Source: Paractinoplanes pyxinae (GTDB taxonomy: Bacteria; Actinomycetota; Actinomycetes; Mycobacteriales; Micromonosporaceae). Taken from it: a DNA stretch of 64,000 bases. Below, piece after piece: positions 1 through 8,490 of this stretch. The stretch's first letter is position 1, and the number at the start of each line of letters is the position of its first letter. The stretch is from contig NZ_JAPNTZ010000019.1 in assembly GCF_026626335.1 (NCBI RefSeq), forward strand, positions 150,987 to 214,986, written 5' to 3'. A program made the position numbers and the translations under genes. Below the pieces are notes generated by a model. It was not told the origin of the DNA, searched no databases, and saw only the letters and a program-made list of their open reading frames with translations.

Positions 1-261
1 ATTGCCACCGCCGCCGCGCTGAGCTGCCCCGTCCTGATCCTGCAGGGCGGCCGCGACCACCAGGTGACCGTCGCCGACGACCTGACCCTGTGGCGCGACG
101 GCCTGGCCCGCCGCCCCGACGTCACGTTCCGCATTCACGAGGCCGACGACCACATGTTCATCCCCGAGGACGGCCCGCAGAACGTCGACCGCGCCGTCGT
201 GGACGACATCGCCCGCTTCGTCGCGGAAGTTACTGGACGGCGCCGCGGTCGACGAAGCTGA
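1..261 (+). CDS. alpha/beta-hydrolase, C-terminal fragment (5' end outside window)
   Basis: The reading frame is open from base 1 and ends at a TGA at 259-261, so only about 86 C-terminal residues are visible. They carry the two late elements of an alpha/beta-hydrolase active site: a strand followed by GGRD, which places the acidic residue, and DDHMF, which places the catalytic His. The nucleophile elbow lies outside the window, so substrate and exact family cannot be given. The 3' end overlaps the convergent lipoprotein gene by about 32 bases. Confidence 0.8.
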   Translation: MATAAALSCPVLILQGGRDHQVTVADDLTLWRDGLARRPDVTFRIHEADDHMFIPEDGPQNVDRAVVDDIARFVAEVTGRRRGRRS

Positions 262-898
262 AGGTGCCGCGGCTGCCGCCGTCGCCGACCTCCTGGATGT
301 AGAGCGCCGAGCCGTCGTTGCGGACCTGCACGGTGCCGAACTTCTCGTTGCTGAGCCAGTGGGTGGGGCGGCCCTTGTCGTCGGACTTGCCGGTCGGGCT
401 GACCCGGAACAGGGTGTTCTCGTTCTCGGCGCACTTGACGGTGCCCAGGCTGACCGGCTCGTCGCGGACGTCGGCGTTCACGCACCAGCGGCCGCCCTCC
501 TCGCGCGCCCGCAGCGCTTCGATCAGGTACTGGTCGTCCCCGGCCGGTACGAGCCGGAAGCGGGCGCCGTCGTCGGTCCCGGTGCCGATGGCGATCGGCC
601 CCTCGTAGGTGGCGCTCCAGTCCTTGTCGTCCTCGGTGATGTGGATCAGGGCCTGCCGCTTGCCGGCGAGAATCTGCTTGGTGGCCTCCCCGGCGTCCAG
701 GGCCGGCGCAGCCGAGGTGGCCGCCGCCGCGGGCGACGACGTGGCCGGAGCGGGCCCAGCAGCCTGAGCCGGCGATTCAACACCGGCCGGCGACGTCGCA
801 CCGGCGGCCGGCTGCTCATCGGAAGTGCCGCACGCCGACAGGGCCAGCACAAAGCCGGCCAGGGCGGTGCCGGTGGTCAGGGTTGCGAAGCGGCGCAC
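230..898 (-). CDS. putative secreted lipoprotein of unknown function
   Basis: I chose the GTG at 896-898 because a GGAGG lies 7 bases upstream; the frame stays open to an ATG at 967, but that start would put 23 polar residues in front of the signal sequence. From the GTG the protein begins VRRF and a hydrophobic stretch ending in the lipobox LSAC, followed by a Pro/Ala/Ser-rich linker. The mature C-terminal part (about 130 residues) has two Cys, several Trp and alternating beta-type pattern, suggesting a small beta domain, possibly ligand-binding. I do not recognise the family. It runs convergent to the hydrolase fragment and divergent from the pseudoprotease gene. Confidence 0.8.
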   Translation of the reverse strand: MRRFATLTTGTALAGFVLALSACGTSDEQPAAGATSPAGVESPAQAAGPAPATSSPAAAATSAAPALDAGEATKQILAGKRQALIHITEDDKDWSATYEGPIAIGTGTDDGARFRLVPAGDDQYLIEALRAREEGGRWCVNADVRDEPVSLGTVKCAENENTLFRVSPTGKSDDKGRPTHWLSNEKFGTVQVRNDGSALYIQEVGDGGSRGTFSFVDRGAVQ

Positions 899-1083
899 GG
901 AAGAACCTCCAGAAGTGGTGATCTCTGTGCTCCGATCGTCTACCCGCGCCCCTATGCCCTGAATCACCAGTTAGTGCCAGGTGCCTCGTCCGCGCCCCGG
1001 GAGCGGGACGGACATATCGATGAAGGTGACAGTAAAGTCCTTCGAGGTCCACGGTGGGCCGGTAACGGGGGAAGCGAGACAAC

Positions 1084-3024
1084 GTGAGATCTCACGGGCG
1101 GATTCGTGCTGCGCTGGTGACGGCGCCGGCGCTCGTTCTGGCTCTGGCCGCCGCGGCGCCGGCCTTCGCGGTCGCCGGCGGCGATGACCCGGCTGAGGGG
1201 ACGCTGTCGTTCGCGGCGCAGCTCGATCTCGGCGACACCCAGCGCTCATGCAGTGGAGTGCTGGTGAGCCCGCAATTGGTGCTGACCGCCAAGTCCTGCT
1301 TCGCGGGAGCCGACGGCATGGCCACGACCGGGGTGCCGCCGCTGGCCACCAAGGTCACTGTCGGCGGTGTGGTGTCCGAGGCGAGCCAGGTGGTGGTGCA
1401 TCCGGAGCGGGATCTGGCGCTGGCTCGCCTGGAGAAGCCGGTGACCACGGTCGCGCCGGTCGCGGTCGCGTCGACGGCTCCCGTCGAAGGCGACGAGCTG
1501 GTTCTGGCCGGTTTCGGCCGCACCGGGAGCGACTGGATCACCGATCGCCTCAAGGCGGCCGCTTTCACGGTGGACAGCGTCACGGCGGCCGGCCTGGCCG
1601 TGACGCCGGTCGGCTCCGGCAGCATCTGCAAGGGCGACGCGGGCGGTCCGGCGCTCCGCCGGACCGGTGACGCCTACCAACTGGTGGGGCTGCACTGGAA
1701 GTCGAACCAGGCCGGCTGCCTCGGCGAGGCGACCGGCGCGCCGTCGGTGACCGAAACCCGCGTGGACGACCTGCGTGGTTGGATCACAGCCAATCTGCCC
1801 GGCTTCACCACCGGATTCGAAACAGGCGACGCGCGTACGAACTGGGTGAGCGCGGCCGACTCCGGGACCAACGGTCACGGCGGCCTGACCGGCGTGGTCG
1901 GCATCATCTCGACGGTGGCCGGCCCTGAGCTGGCCACCCGGGCCGAGAAGGCGCACAGCGGCACGACCGCCCTGATGTACTCGGGCAAGGACAACAGCGC
2001 GACCAAGTCGTACGCGTACATGAAGGCCTTCAGCCTGCGGAACCTCAAGCTCCGCGCGACCTCGACGCTGTCGTACTGGATCTTCCCGGAGAGCGTGACC
2101 TCCAACAAGAATGTGACCGGTGGCAACAGCACCTGCGTCGCGGTCGACCTGAGCTTCACCGACGGCACCAACCTGCGGGGCTCGGGGGCCACCGACCAGC
2201 GGGGCAACCGGGCGCATCCGGCGAACCAGTGCGGCCGGCTGACTTTGGACACCTGGAACGAGGTGATCGTCCCGCTCGGGGCGGTCGCCAACGGCAAGAC
2301 GGTCGACACCGTGGCCGTCGCCTACGACCAGCCGGCCGGCACCGGCGGATACCGCGGCTACGTCGACGACCTGGCGATCTCGGACGTGCTGGCGTCGAAC
2401 CCGTTCGCCTCCGGCCTCGAGACCGGCGAGACGGCCCTGGGCTTCACCAGCACGCCCGACTCCGGCACATCACCGCACGGCGGCCTGCTGAACGTGGGCG
2501 GCATCATCACCTCGGTCAGTGGGCCCGAACTGGCCACCCGGACGGAGAAGGCGTACACCGGCACGACCGCGCTCATGTACTCGGGCAAGGACAACAACGC
2601 CACCAAGTCGTACGCGTACCTGAAGGCGTTCGCCCCGGGCAACGTCTTCGTCCGGCCCGGCACCCGGCTCACCTACCGGATCTTCCCGCAGAGCGTGACC
2701 GCCAACAAGAACGTGACCGGCGGCAACAGCAGCTGCGTGGGCCTCGACCTGATCTTCCTCGACCAGCAGACCAACACCCAGGCGAACCTGCGTGACACCG
2801 CGGCGGCGGTCGACCAGAAGGGCGTCCGCGCGCACCCCGGTTCCCAGTGCGGCAAGCTGACCCCGGACACCTGGAACGACATCACCGTCGACCTGGGCGC
2901 CGCCTTCAACGGCAAGCAGGTGACGCTGATCGACATCGGCTACGACCAGGCAACCGCCACCGGCGGCTACCGCGGCTACATCGACGACATCCGGATCACC
3001 GACGCCGGCGTCCCGGCATCATGA
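1084..3024 (+). CDS. secreted trypsin-fold (S1) pseudoprotease with two lectin-like repeats
   Basis: Residues 1-30 are a Sec signal peptide ending AFA. Residues 31-240 follow the S1 trypsin fold: the His site reads LTAKSC (Ser71 in place of His), the Asp site reads RDLALARL (Asp110 present), and the Ser site reads CKGDAGGP (Ala186 in place of Ser). Two of three triad residues are therefore missing and proteolysis is not expected; binding is a likelier role. Residues about 243-436 and 441-640 are two homologous beta-rich repeats, each with ALMYSGKDN, NKNVTGGNS and GGYRGYVDD/GGYRGYIDD, which look like extracellular carbohydrate- or ligand-binding modules. Similar His/Ser-lacking S1 proteins are known in actinobacteria. 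A strong hairpin terminator follows. Confidence 0.85.
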   Translation: MRSHGRIRAALVTAPALVLALAAAAPAFAVAGGDDPAEGTLSFAAQLDLGDTQRSCSGVLVSPQLVLTAKSCFAGADGMATTGVPPLATKVTVGGVVSEASQVVVHPERDLALARLEKPVTTVAPVAVASTAPVEGDELVLAGFGRTGSDWITDRLKAAAFTVDSVTAAGLAVTPVGSGSICKGDAGGPALRRTGDAYQLVGLHWKSNQAGCLGEATGAPSVTETRVDDLRGWITANLPGFTTGFETGDARTNWVSAADSGTNGHGGLTGVVGIISTVAGPELATRAEKAHSGTTALMYSGKDNSATKSYAYMKAFSLRNLKLRATSTLSYWIFPESVTSNKNVTGGNSTCVAVDLSFTDGTNLRGSGATDQRGNRAHPANQCGRLTLDTWNEVIVPLGAVANGKTVDTVAVAYDQPAGTGGYRGYVDDLAISDVLASNPFASGLETGETALGFTSTPDSGTSPHGGLLNVGGIITSVSGPELATRTEKAYTGTTALMYSGKDNNATKSYAYLKAFAPGNVFVRPGTRLTYRIFPQSVTANKNVTGGNSSCVGLDLIFLDQQTNTQANLRDTAAAVDQKGVRAHPGSQCGKLTPDTWNDITVDLGAAFNGKQVTLIDIGYDQATATGGYRGYIDDIRITDAGVPAS

Positions 3025-3029
3025 GCACC

Positions 3030-3059
3030 GCGGGCGGCCGGAGTCTCCCGGCCGCCCGC
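3030..3059 (+). terminator. GC-rich hairpin terminator after the pseudoprotease gene
   Basis: A 12-bp perfect stem (core GGGCGGCCGG / CCGGCCGCCC) with a 6-base loop starts 6 bases after the stop codon. It has no T-run, as is common for actinobacterial terminators. Confidence 0.6.
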
Positions 3060-3138
3060 CCTGACGCCGCTTCCACAAGGTGTGGACGGCGAAGCGCTCG
3101 GCCGGCGTGCTCGCCTCGGCTGACCACCGGCGCGCCGG

Positions 3139-3400
3139 CTAGCGGGATTCCTGCAGCAGCCGCAGCTGGGTGATGACGTTCTGCGCGGCATAGAAGATGG
3201 GAGCCTGTGGATGACCGCCCCGGCCCAGGTCTTTCTCGGCCGCTTGGACCGCGTGCTCACCGCTGTCCCCACACCCGGGGCAGGTCCGGCGCCGGGGCGA
3301 TGCCGGCCTCGGCCGGGTCGGTCCCCAGAATCATGCGCCGCAGCTGAACGTAGTTGCCGTCGGGCTGCTGGGCGCCGCCGCGCCGAAATCTCTCGAACAC
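3139..3400 (-). pseudogene. small conserved gene broken by a one-base frameshift
   Basis: From a GTG at 3400 the minus strand reads VFERFRRGGAQQPDG, then LRRMILGTDPAEAGIAPAP, and hits a TGA at 3257-3259. In the neighbouring frame it continues HAVQAAEKDLGRGG, then FYAAQNVITQLRLLQESR, and stops at 3139-3141. Removing one G from the GGGG run (CCCC at 3267-3270 on the plus strand) joins the two into a continuous protein of about 86 residues. The composition and phrase DPAEAGIAPAP look like a conserved small protein rather than chance. It could be a real mutation or a homopolymer sequencing error. Function unknown. Confidence 0.5.
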
Positions 3401-3420
3401 GGCTCACATTCTGGCGACAC

Positions 3421-3446
3421 CATGTGACGTACGTAAATGTCTACTT
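3421..3446. repeat. 26-bp imperfect direct repeat, copy 1 (at the 3' end of the nuclease gene)
   Basis: This copy begins CATGTGACGTACGTAA and matches 22 of 26 positions of copy 2 at 4762-4787, in the same orientation. The stop codon of the nuclease gene (3441-3443) lies inside it, so the two copies frame that gene almost exactly. Confidence 0.6.
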
Positions 3447-4748
3447 GCCGACCTCAGAGTCGTCGGCCAGGTCGAGGCGGTCCTCCGTTCCGGGCCAGGC
3501 CAGCAACACTCCCGCGTTGCCGGTGATCTCGTTCCATCGGTGGCAGTCGGCGGGTTCGCGCTCCAGATAGATCGCGGGCTGCACGGTGATGCCGGGACGC
3601 TGAAGGGCATGGCTGTAGTCCAGGACTTGACCGAGCGCGGCGCGCAACTGCCGTACCTCGTTCTTGGTTGTGGCGCTCTTGACCTCGACGACAGTCAGCG
3701 TCCGATCAGTCATCCAGGCCAGGTCGAAACTGGGTTCGCTCGGCTGAGGCGAACGCGGCTCCAAGTCGTGGGCCTCGACGAGCTGTGCCAGGAAATTCTG
3801 CAACCGTCGGTGCGCCCGCAAGCCGTTGCCGTAGCTGTCGGGATCGGTGGCGACCGACGGTTCGGGCGGCGCCACGTCGACGTCTTCCGCTTCCGGACGG
3901 TATTTCGTTCCGAGCCCCGTCGCGGTGTCGCTCGGCTCGTAGGTGATGACCGGAGGGCTGCCTGCGTCGACGCGAGTCCCGGGCAGGGTTTTCAGCACTG
4001 CCCCGATGAAGGAGCTGCGGTGGCCGACCTCGTCCACGCTGATCGGAACAGCACCGTCGGAGCGCAGCCGGGTGAGTGCGGCCTCGACCCATGTGATCGG
4101 CACAGGCTGACCTTCCGGTGACCTGCTCGTGGCCACCAGGACCTGTGTGGGCCCGACTTCCAGGATCCGATTGACGCTTCCCGTCAAGGTGGTCAGTTCC
4201 ACACCGGCGAGTGACCGAAGCAAGTCGACCGCGTCGGACGCGGATTCGACCGGCACTCCGTCCCGCAAAGCGGCTTCCAGGGTGCGGTCGTCATAGCCGG
4301 GCACGCTCAGGCGGAGCCGGATCCGCTTGGTGGTGTTGCCAGGCATGCGAGCGTCCGACCTCTGACCGACGGTCGCCTGCGCGCGAGTGAGGCGCCGGCG
4401 AAGATCCGTCACGTCCTCGACGTCCGTCAGCCGCAGTGGGCCGTCGAGCAGGCTTCGTTCGGACTCCGGCATCTGGCGCCGCTGCGTGACCTGGGAATCG
4501 ACGACGGCCGCCTCGATGACACCGCCGAGCGTCTTCAGCCGTTGCAACGTCAGGTCAAGGGCCTCGCGGTAGTCGGTGTTGCGCGGCTCTCTGCCCGCCG
4601 CGCGGCCGCTCATGCTTTCCAGAACGAAGGCGAGATGGTCGCCGTCGGGCTCGACGGCGCACTCGGCGTCCAGCGGAGTGCCGTCGTCCTTGATCAGTTG
4701 CACGTCGGTCACCGTCACACACCGGGCAGGATGGACGGCACGGAGCAA
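3441..4748 (-). CDS. PD-(D/E)XK-type nuclease-like protein
   Basis: 435 residues from the ATG at 4748; a GTG eleven codons in (start VTVTDVQL) is an alternative, and neither has a clear ribosome binding site. The last 110 residues contain a restriction-nuclease-like core: FDLAWM, then TVVEVKSAT (Asp followed by E-V-K about 14 residues later), then a QLRAALGQVLDYS helix. The N-terminal 300 residues are unfamiliar, with an RxLTRAQATVGQRS segment and GNTTKRIRLRL that could be a recognition or partner domain. A single-gene restriction or defence nuclease is a reasonable reading, but no methylase or helicase lies nearby. The gene is bracketed by direct repeats. Confidence 0.7.
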   Translation of the reverse strand: MLRAVHPARCVTVTDVQLIKDDGTPLDAECAVEPDGDHLAFVLESMSGRAAGREPRNTDYREALDLTLQRLKTLGGVIEAAVVDSQVTQRRQMPESERSLLDGPLRLTDVEDVTDLRRRLTRAQATVGQRSDARMPGNTTKRIRLRLSVPGYDDRTLEAALRDGVPVESASDAVDLLRSLAGVELTTLTGSVNRILEVGPTQVLVATSRSPEGQPVPITWVEAALTRLRSDGAVPISVDEVGHRSSFIGAVLKTLPGTRVDAGSPPVITYEPSDTATGLGTKYRPEAEDVDVAPPEPSVATDPDSYGNGLRAHRRLQNFLAQLVEAHDLEPRSPQPSEPSFDLAWMTDRTLTVVEVKSATTKNEVRQLRAALGQVLDYSHALQRPGITVQPAIYLEREPADCHRWNEITGNAGVLLAWPGTEDRLDLADDSEVGK

Positions 4749-4761
4749 GGGCCGGGGACCT

Positions 4762-4787
4762 CATGTGACGTAAGCAACTGTTTACTT
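4762..4787. promoter_or_regulatory. direct-repeat copy 2 containing a TetR-type operator upstream of the MFS gene
   Basis: The segment begins CATGTGACGTAAGCAA. Inside it, 4770-4785 reads GTAAGCAACTGTTTAC, an imperfect 16-bp palindrome (GTAA...TTAC) typical of TetR-family operators. A further TGTTTACTT half site lies at 4820-4828, 19 bases before the MFS start codon. The natural candidate ligand is the TetR protein encoded just downstream of the MFS gene. The same 26-bp block recurs at 3421-3446. Confidence 0.5.
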
Positions 4788-4846
4788 ATGGGTGGAGAGG
4801 GCCATAATAAGTCAGCGGGTGTTTACTTCTAGGTGTTGGGAAGACC

Positions 4847-6322
4847 ATGACGGAAACCATGGAAGCGGGCAAGAAGGCCGGCGGCTCGCTGCTGGTGCTT
4901 TATCTGGCGCTGGGCGGGCTGGCCTTCGCGGTGCTGCAGTCGCTGGTGTCGCCGGCCCTGTCGACCATCGGGCGTGAGCTCGAAGTGTCGACCGGCGACG
5001 TCAGTTGGGTCGTCACCGCGTACCTGCTGTCGGCCTCGGTTCTCACCCCGATCCTCGGGCGGCTCGGCGACATGCGGGGCAAGCGCAAGGTCCTCATCGG
5101 CGTGCTGGCCGTCCTCGCGGTGGGCACCATCGTCTCGGCTCTCGCGCCGAACCTGGCCGTGCTGATCGTGGGCCGGGTGCTGCAGGGCGCGGCCGGTGCG
5201 ATTCTTCCTCTCTCGATCGGCATGGTTCGCGATGAGCTGCCGCGGGAGCGGGTCGCCACGACCGTCGGCCTGATCTCGGCCATCTTCGGTGTCGGCGCCG
5301 GTGTGGGCATCGTGGCGGCGGGGCCGATCGTCGAGCACCTGTCGTGGCACTGGCTGTTCTGGCTGCCGCTGGTTCTTGTCGTGATCGCGCTGCTCGGGGC
5401 GATCTTCGGCATGAAGGAGTCGGCCGTTCGCACGCCGGGCAAGCTGGACGTCCTCGGCGCGACCATCCTCTCGATCTCGCTCGTCGCTCTGCTACTGGCC
5501 ATCAGCAAGGGCCAGGCCTGGGGCTGGGACGACGGCAAGACCATCGGACTGCTCGCCCTCGGCGTCGTCGGGCTGATCGGTTTCGTCTTCGCCGAGCTGC
5601 GGGTCAAGGAGCCGCTGATCGACATGCGGCTCATGAAGATCCGCGGCGTGTGGGCCACCGACCTGGTCGCGCTGATCCTCGGCTTCGCCATGTTCGGCAC
5701 GTTCCTGCTGGTGCCGACCCTGCTGCAGCTGCCGGCGGTCACCGGGTACGGCTTCGGCAAGTCGGTCTCGCAGGCAGGACTCTTCCTGCTGCCGACCGTC
5801 GTCATGATGGTCGTCTTCGGTCCGCTGGCGGGCATTCTGAACCGCAAGTACGGGCCCAAGCTGCCGATGTTCCTCGGTGCGCTCTTCGTGGTGGCCGCCT
5901 TCACCCTGCCCGCCGTCGCGCACGGCCAGATCTGGCAGGTTCTCGCGTCCGGCATCCTGACCGGCGCCGGCATCGGCTTCGCGTTCGCGGCCATGTCCAA
6001 CGCGATCATCGAAAGCGTGCCCGCCGCGCAGACCGGTGAGGCCACAAGCGTCAACACCATTGCCCGTACGATCGGCAGCAGCATCGGCACGGCCGTCGTC
6101 GCCGCCGTGATCACCTCCCACACCACGCCGCAGGGCCTGCCCACCGACGCCGCGTTCACCAACGGCTTCTGGGTCTGCGCCGGCGTGGCCGTGCTCGCCG
6201 TCGTCGCCGCGCTCGCCCTCCCCCGCGCCCACCGGCGCCACGAGGAAGCGGTCGAGGCCGGCGTGGACGACCTGCCGCCGGAGCCCGACGAGTTGCACCT
6301 GCTGCACCGCACGAACGCCTGA
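4847..6322 (+). CDS. MFS multidrug exporter, DHA2 (14-TM) type
   Basis: 491 residues with about 14 hydrophobic segments. The motif-A loop reads GRLGDMRGKRKVL after TM2, and motif C is degenerate around GVGAGVGIVAAGP, both signs of a drug:H+ antiporter of the EmrB/QacA group. The ATG at 4847 follows a GGGAAG. The gene is preceded by a palindromic operator and followed after 5 bases by its TetR regulator, a classic inducible efflux pair in one operon. The substrate cannot be read from the sequence. Confidence 0.92.
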   Translation: MTETMEAGKKAGGSLLVLYLALGGLAFAVLQSLVSPALSTIGRELEVSTGDVSWVVTAYLLSASVLTPILGRLGDMRGKRKVLIGVLAVLAVGTIVSALAPNLAVLIVGRVLQGAAGAILPLSIGMVRDELPRERVATTVGLISAIFGVGAGVGIVAAGPIVEHLSWHWLFWLPLVLVVIALLGAIFGMKESAVRTPGKLDVLGATILSISLVALLLAISKGQAWGWDDGKTIGLLALGVVGLIGFVFAELRVKEPLIDMRLMKIRGVWATDLVALILGFAMFGTFLLVPTLLQLPAVTGYGFGKSVSQAGLFLLPTVVMMVVFGPLAGILNRKYGPKLPMFLGALFVVAAFTLPAVAHGQIWQVLASGILTGAGIGFAFAAMSNAIIESVPAAQTGEATSVNTIARTIGSSIGTAVVAAVITSHTTPQGLPTDAAFTNGFWVCAGVAVLAVVAALALPRAHRRHEEAVEAGVDDLPPEPDELHLLHRTNA

Positions 6323-6327
6323 TCACG

Positions 6328-6876
6328 GTGGATGTCCCGGACCGGAAGCGGCGTGACGCGGCCCAGACCCGGCAGAACCTGCTCGACGTTGCGCGGAACA
6401 GGTTCGCCCGGCACGGCTACGCGGCCACCACGGTCCGGGACATCGCCGATGAGGCCGGCGTCAACGTCGCGTTGATCAGCCGGTATTTCGAGTCGAAAGA
6501 GGGCCTGTTCCGGGCCTGCCTGACCCACGCCGCCTCCGACGTCCGCGAGGAGCCGACGGCCGCCACCCCGGCCGAGATCGCGGCCCGTCTCGCGCAACGG
6601 CTGAGCGGCCCGCCCGGCGATCGGCGGCAGCTGGACGCTTTCCTGCTGCTGATCCGGTCGTCCGGCGACGAACGCATCGACGACCTGCGCCGCTCGATCC
6701 TGCTCGGCCTGAGCGAGAAGCTCGGCGGCGACTTGCTCCGCGCGCAACTCGTCCTGGCCGCGGCGGTGGGGATCAGCCTGCTGCGGGCCGCGCTCGATCT
6801 AGAACCGCTCGCCTCGGCCACCGAGGACGACCTCCGGAAGCCGCTGGAAGACGTGATCCACGCTCTTATGGGCTGA
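6328..6876 (+). CDS. TetR-family transcriptional repressor
   Basis: 182 residues from GTG at 6328. The N-terminal helix-turn-helix (residues about 12-58) is clear: FARHGYAATTVRDIADEAGVNVALISRYFESKEGLF. The C-terminal ligand domain is ordinary in length. Its position 5 bases after the exporter stop codon implies cotranscription and control of the exporter, probably through the palindrome at 4770-4785. The 3' end overlaps the convergent SARP gene by 11 bases. Confidence 0.92.
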   Translation: MDVPDRKRRDAAQTRQNLLDVARNRFARHGYAATTVRDIADEAGVNVALISRYFESKEGLFRACLTHAASDVREEPTAATPAEIAARLAQRLSGPPGDRRQLDAFLLLIRSSGDERIDDLRRSILLGLSEKLGGDLLRAQLVLAAAVGISLLRAALDLEPLASATEDDLRKPLEDVIHALMG

Positions 6877-8485
6877 CCCCCAGGAACTCGACGGTGTGGC
6901 GGAGCAGGTCGCTGGAGCCGGTGAACCACAGGGCGTCGGTGCCGGGGGTCAGCTGCAGTCGGGCGTTCGGCAGGTGGGCGGCCAAGTAGGTGGCGTGGCC
7001 GGCGTCGACGTTCAGGCAGTTGCGGCGGTGCAGGACGAGTGTCGGGGCGCCGATGGCGGGCAGGCGATCACGCAGGTCGGTGCTCGTGGCCACCGTACGC
7101 ACGGCAAGCGCGACCGACGGGCCTGCCGCGCGCCGGCCGAGGCCGTTCCACCAGCGCCGGAAGTCCTCGTCGGCGGCGACGCTGGGCGCGGCCTGGGCGA
7201 CGGAGTCGACGCCGTGAGCGGGGTCGGCCGGGGAGATGGTGTCGCGGATCAGCGTCTCGGTTGTCGCGCGGTCCAGTCCGTACGGGTAATCGGGGCCCCG
7301 CGTGTAGCGGGGATAGCACTGTGCCAGCACCAACGAGCGCACGCGCTCCGGATGGCGAGCGGCGAACTCGAGTGCCACCAGCCCGGTGTCGAAGTTGGCG
7401 AACAGGTCGGCCCGCTCCACAGCGAGCGCGTCGAGCACCCGGCCCACGTCGCCCACCCACTGGTCGAGCGGATCTCGGGACGGGTCCAGCGGGTCCGACA
7501 GGCCGATCCCCCGCCGATCCAGGCAGATTACGGAAGCGCGCCGCGATAGAGCGGTCAGCGCGGCCCGGGCGTGAGTGCCGTCGAGCAGGCCGTCGATCGT
7601 GAGCATCCCGGGGTTGAGCACGAGCAGGTCGCGGCCGCCCTCGGACAGGCGGGTAAAGGCAGTCGAGCCATCGGGCCCGGTGGCGTAGCGAACGGCCAGC
7701 GGGGTCAGCAAGGCCGGCGACGTAAGTGAGGCCGGCGAGCCCGGCGGCGCAGGCGAGCCCGGCGACCTTTGCGAAGCCGGAGGGGGCGGGCGCAGCGCCT
7801 CGGCTTGGGCATCTCGCAGTGCTGGGGACGGGTCGAGGCCGACCTCGACCAGTGCAGCCCGGGCGGCGGCCGCGGCCCGCAACGCCTCCGTCGGCCGGCC
7901 GGCCCGGTGCAGGGCCCGCACGTAGTGCACCCACAGCGGCTCGTCGAGGGGGTCGGCGGTGGTCAACTGCTCGAGTTCGGGCAGGGCTGCGGCCGGGTCG
8001 CTGCCGGCCACCAGATAGCCGAGGTGTTCCTGCACGAGCAGGCGGCGTTCCCGGCGCCAGCCCTGGCGCAGCGCCTCGGCGGCGGTCGTGCCGGGCAGTT
8101 CGGGGTCGGCCCGCCACAGGTCGCGCGCCTCGGCCAGCACGGCGGCCGCGTCGTCGGGCGGCAGGCGGCGGGCCCGGGCGCGGGCGGCGGCTATCCGGCC
8201 GACGTCGGTGAGTTCGGGGTCGAGGGCGAGCCGGTAGCCGTCGCGGCCGGTCCGTTCTATGTGGGCTCCGGGTTCGGTGGCGCGCAGGGACGCCCGTACG
8301 CGGGAAAGGTGTGCTCGCAAGGTTTTGACGGCCGACGGCGGCGGGTCGTCCCAGAGCAGGCGCGCGAACTCGTCCAGGGTGACGGCGGACGGCGCGCGCA
8401 GGGTGAGGATGCTCAGCAGCTCCCGCGCCTTGCGGTCGAGCCGCGCGTCACCCACCCTGGCCGTTCCTAGGACCCGCACCACCAC
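6866..8485 (-). CDS. SARP/BTAD regulator fused to a catalytically dead alpha/beta-hydrolase fold
   Basis: 539 residues from GTG at 8485. Residues 1-90 are an OmpR-like winged helix (VVRVLG, then DRKARELLSILTLR, then KTLRAHLSRVRASL), residues 95-232 the BTAD all-helical domain, and 233-260 a Pro/Ser linker. Residues 265-539 are an alpha/beta-hydrolase fold. At the nucleophile elbow it reads NFDTG (Asp366 in place of Ser), the acid site reads HRRNCLN (Cys in place of Asp), and the His site reads PGTDALWF (Ala518 in place of His). The fold is probably a ligand sensor that controls the DNA-binding half. It is divergent from the oxidoreductase pair, with CCTAGG palindromes between, and likely regulates them. 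Confidence 0.85.
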   Translation of the reverse strand: MVVRVLGTARVGDARLDRKARELLSILTLRAPSAVTLDEFARLLWDDPPPSAVKTLRAHLSRVRASLRATEPGAHIERTGRDGYRLALDPELTDVGRIAAARARARRLPPDDAAAVLAEARDLWRADPELPGTTAAEALRQGWRRERRLLVQEHLGYLVAGSDPAAALPELEQLTTADPLDEPLWVHYVRALHRAGRPTEALRAAAAARAALVEVGLDPSPALRDAQAEALRPPPPASQRSPGSPAPPGSPASLTSPALLTPLAVRYATGPDGSTAFTRLSEGGRDLLVLNPGMLTIDGLLDGTHARAALTALSRRASVICLDRRGIGLSDPLDPSRDPLDQWVGDVGRVLDALAVERADLFANFDTGLVALEFAARHPERVRSLVLAQCYPRYTRGPDYPYGLDRATTETLIRDTISPADPAHGVDSVAQAAPSVAADEDFRRWWNGLGRRAAGPSVALAVRTVATSTDLRDRLPAIGAPTLVLHRRNCLNVDAGHATYLAAHLPNARLQLTPGTDALWFTGSSDLLRHTVEFLGVSP

Positions 8486-8490
8486 ACGTT

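Noticed and set aside
3024..3138. Further gene between the pseudoprotease and the broken small gene
   Set aside because: Only a hairpin terminator and short random frames are visible.
4900..6747. 615-codon minus-strand frame opposite the MFS and TetR genes
   Set aside because: No recognisable motifs, low-complexity Thr/Ser/Pro composition; both plus-strand genes are unmistakable.
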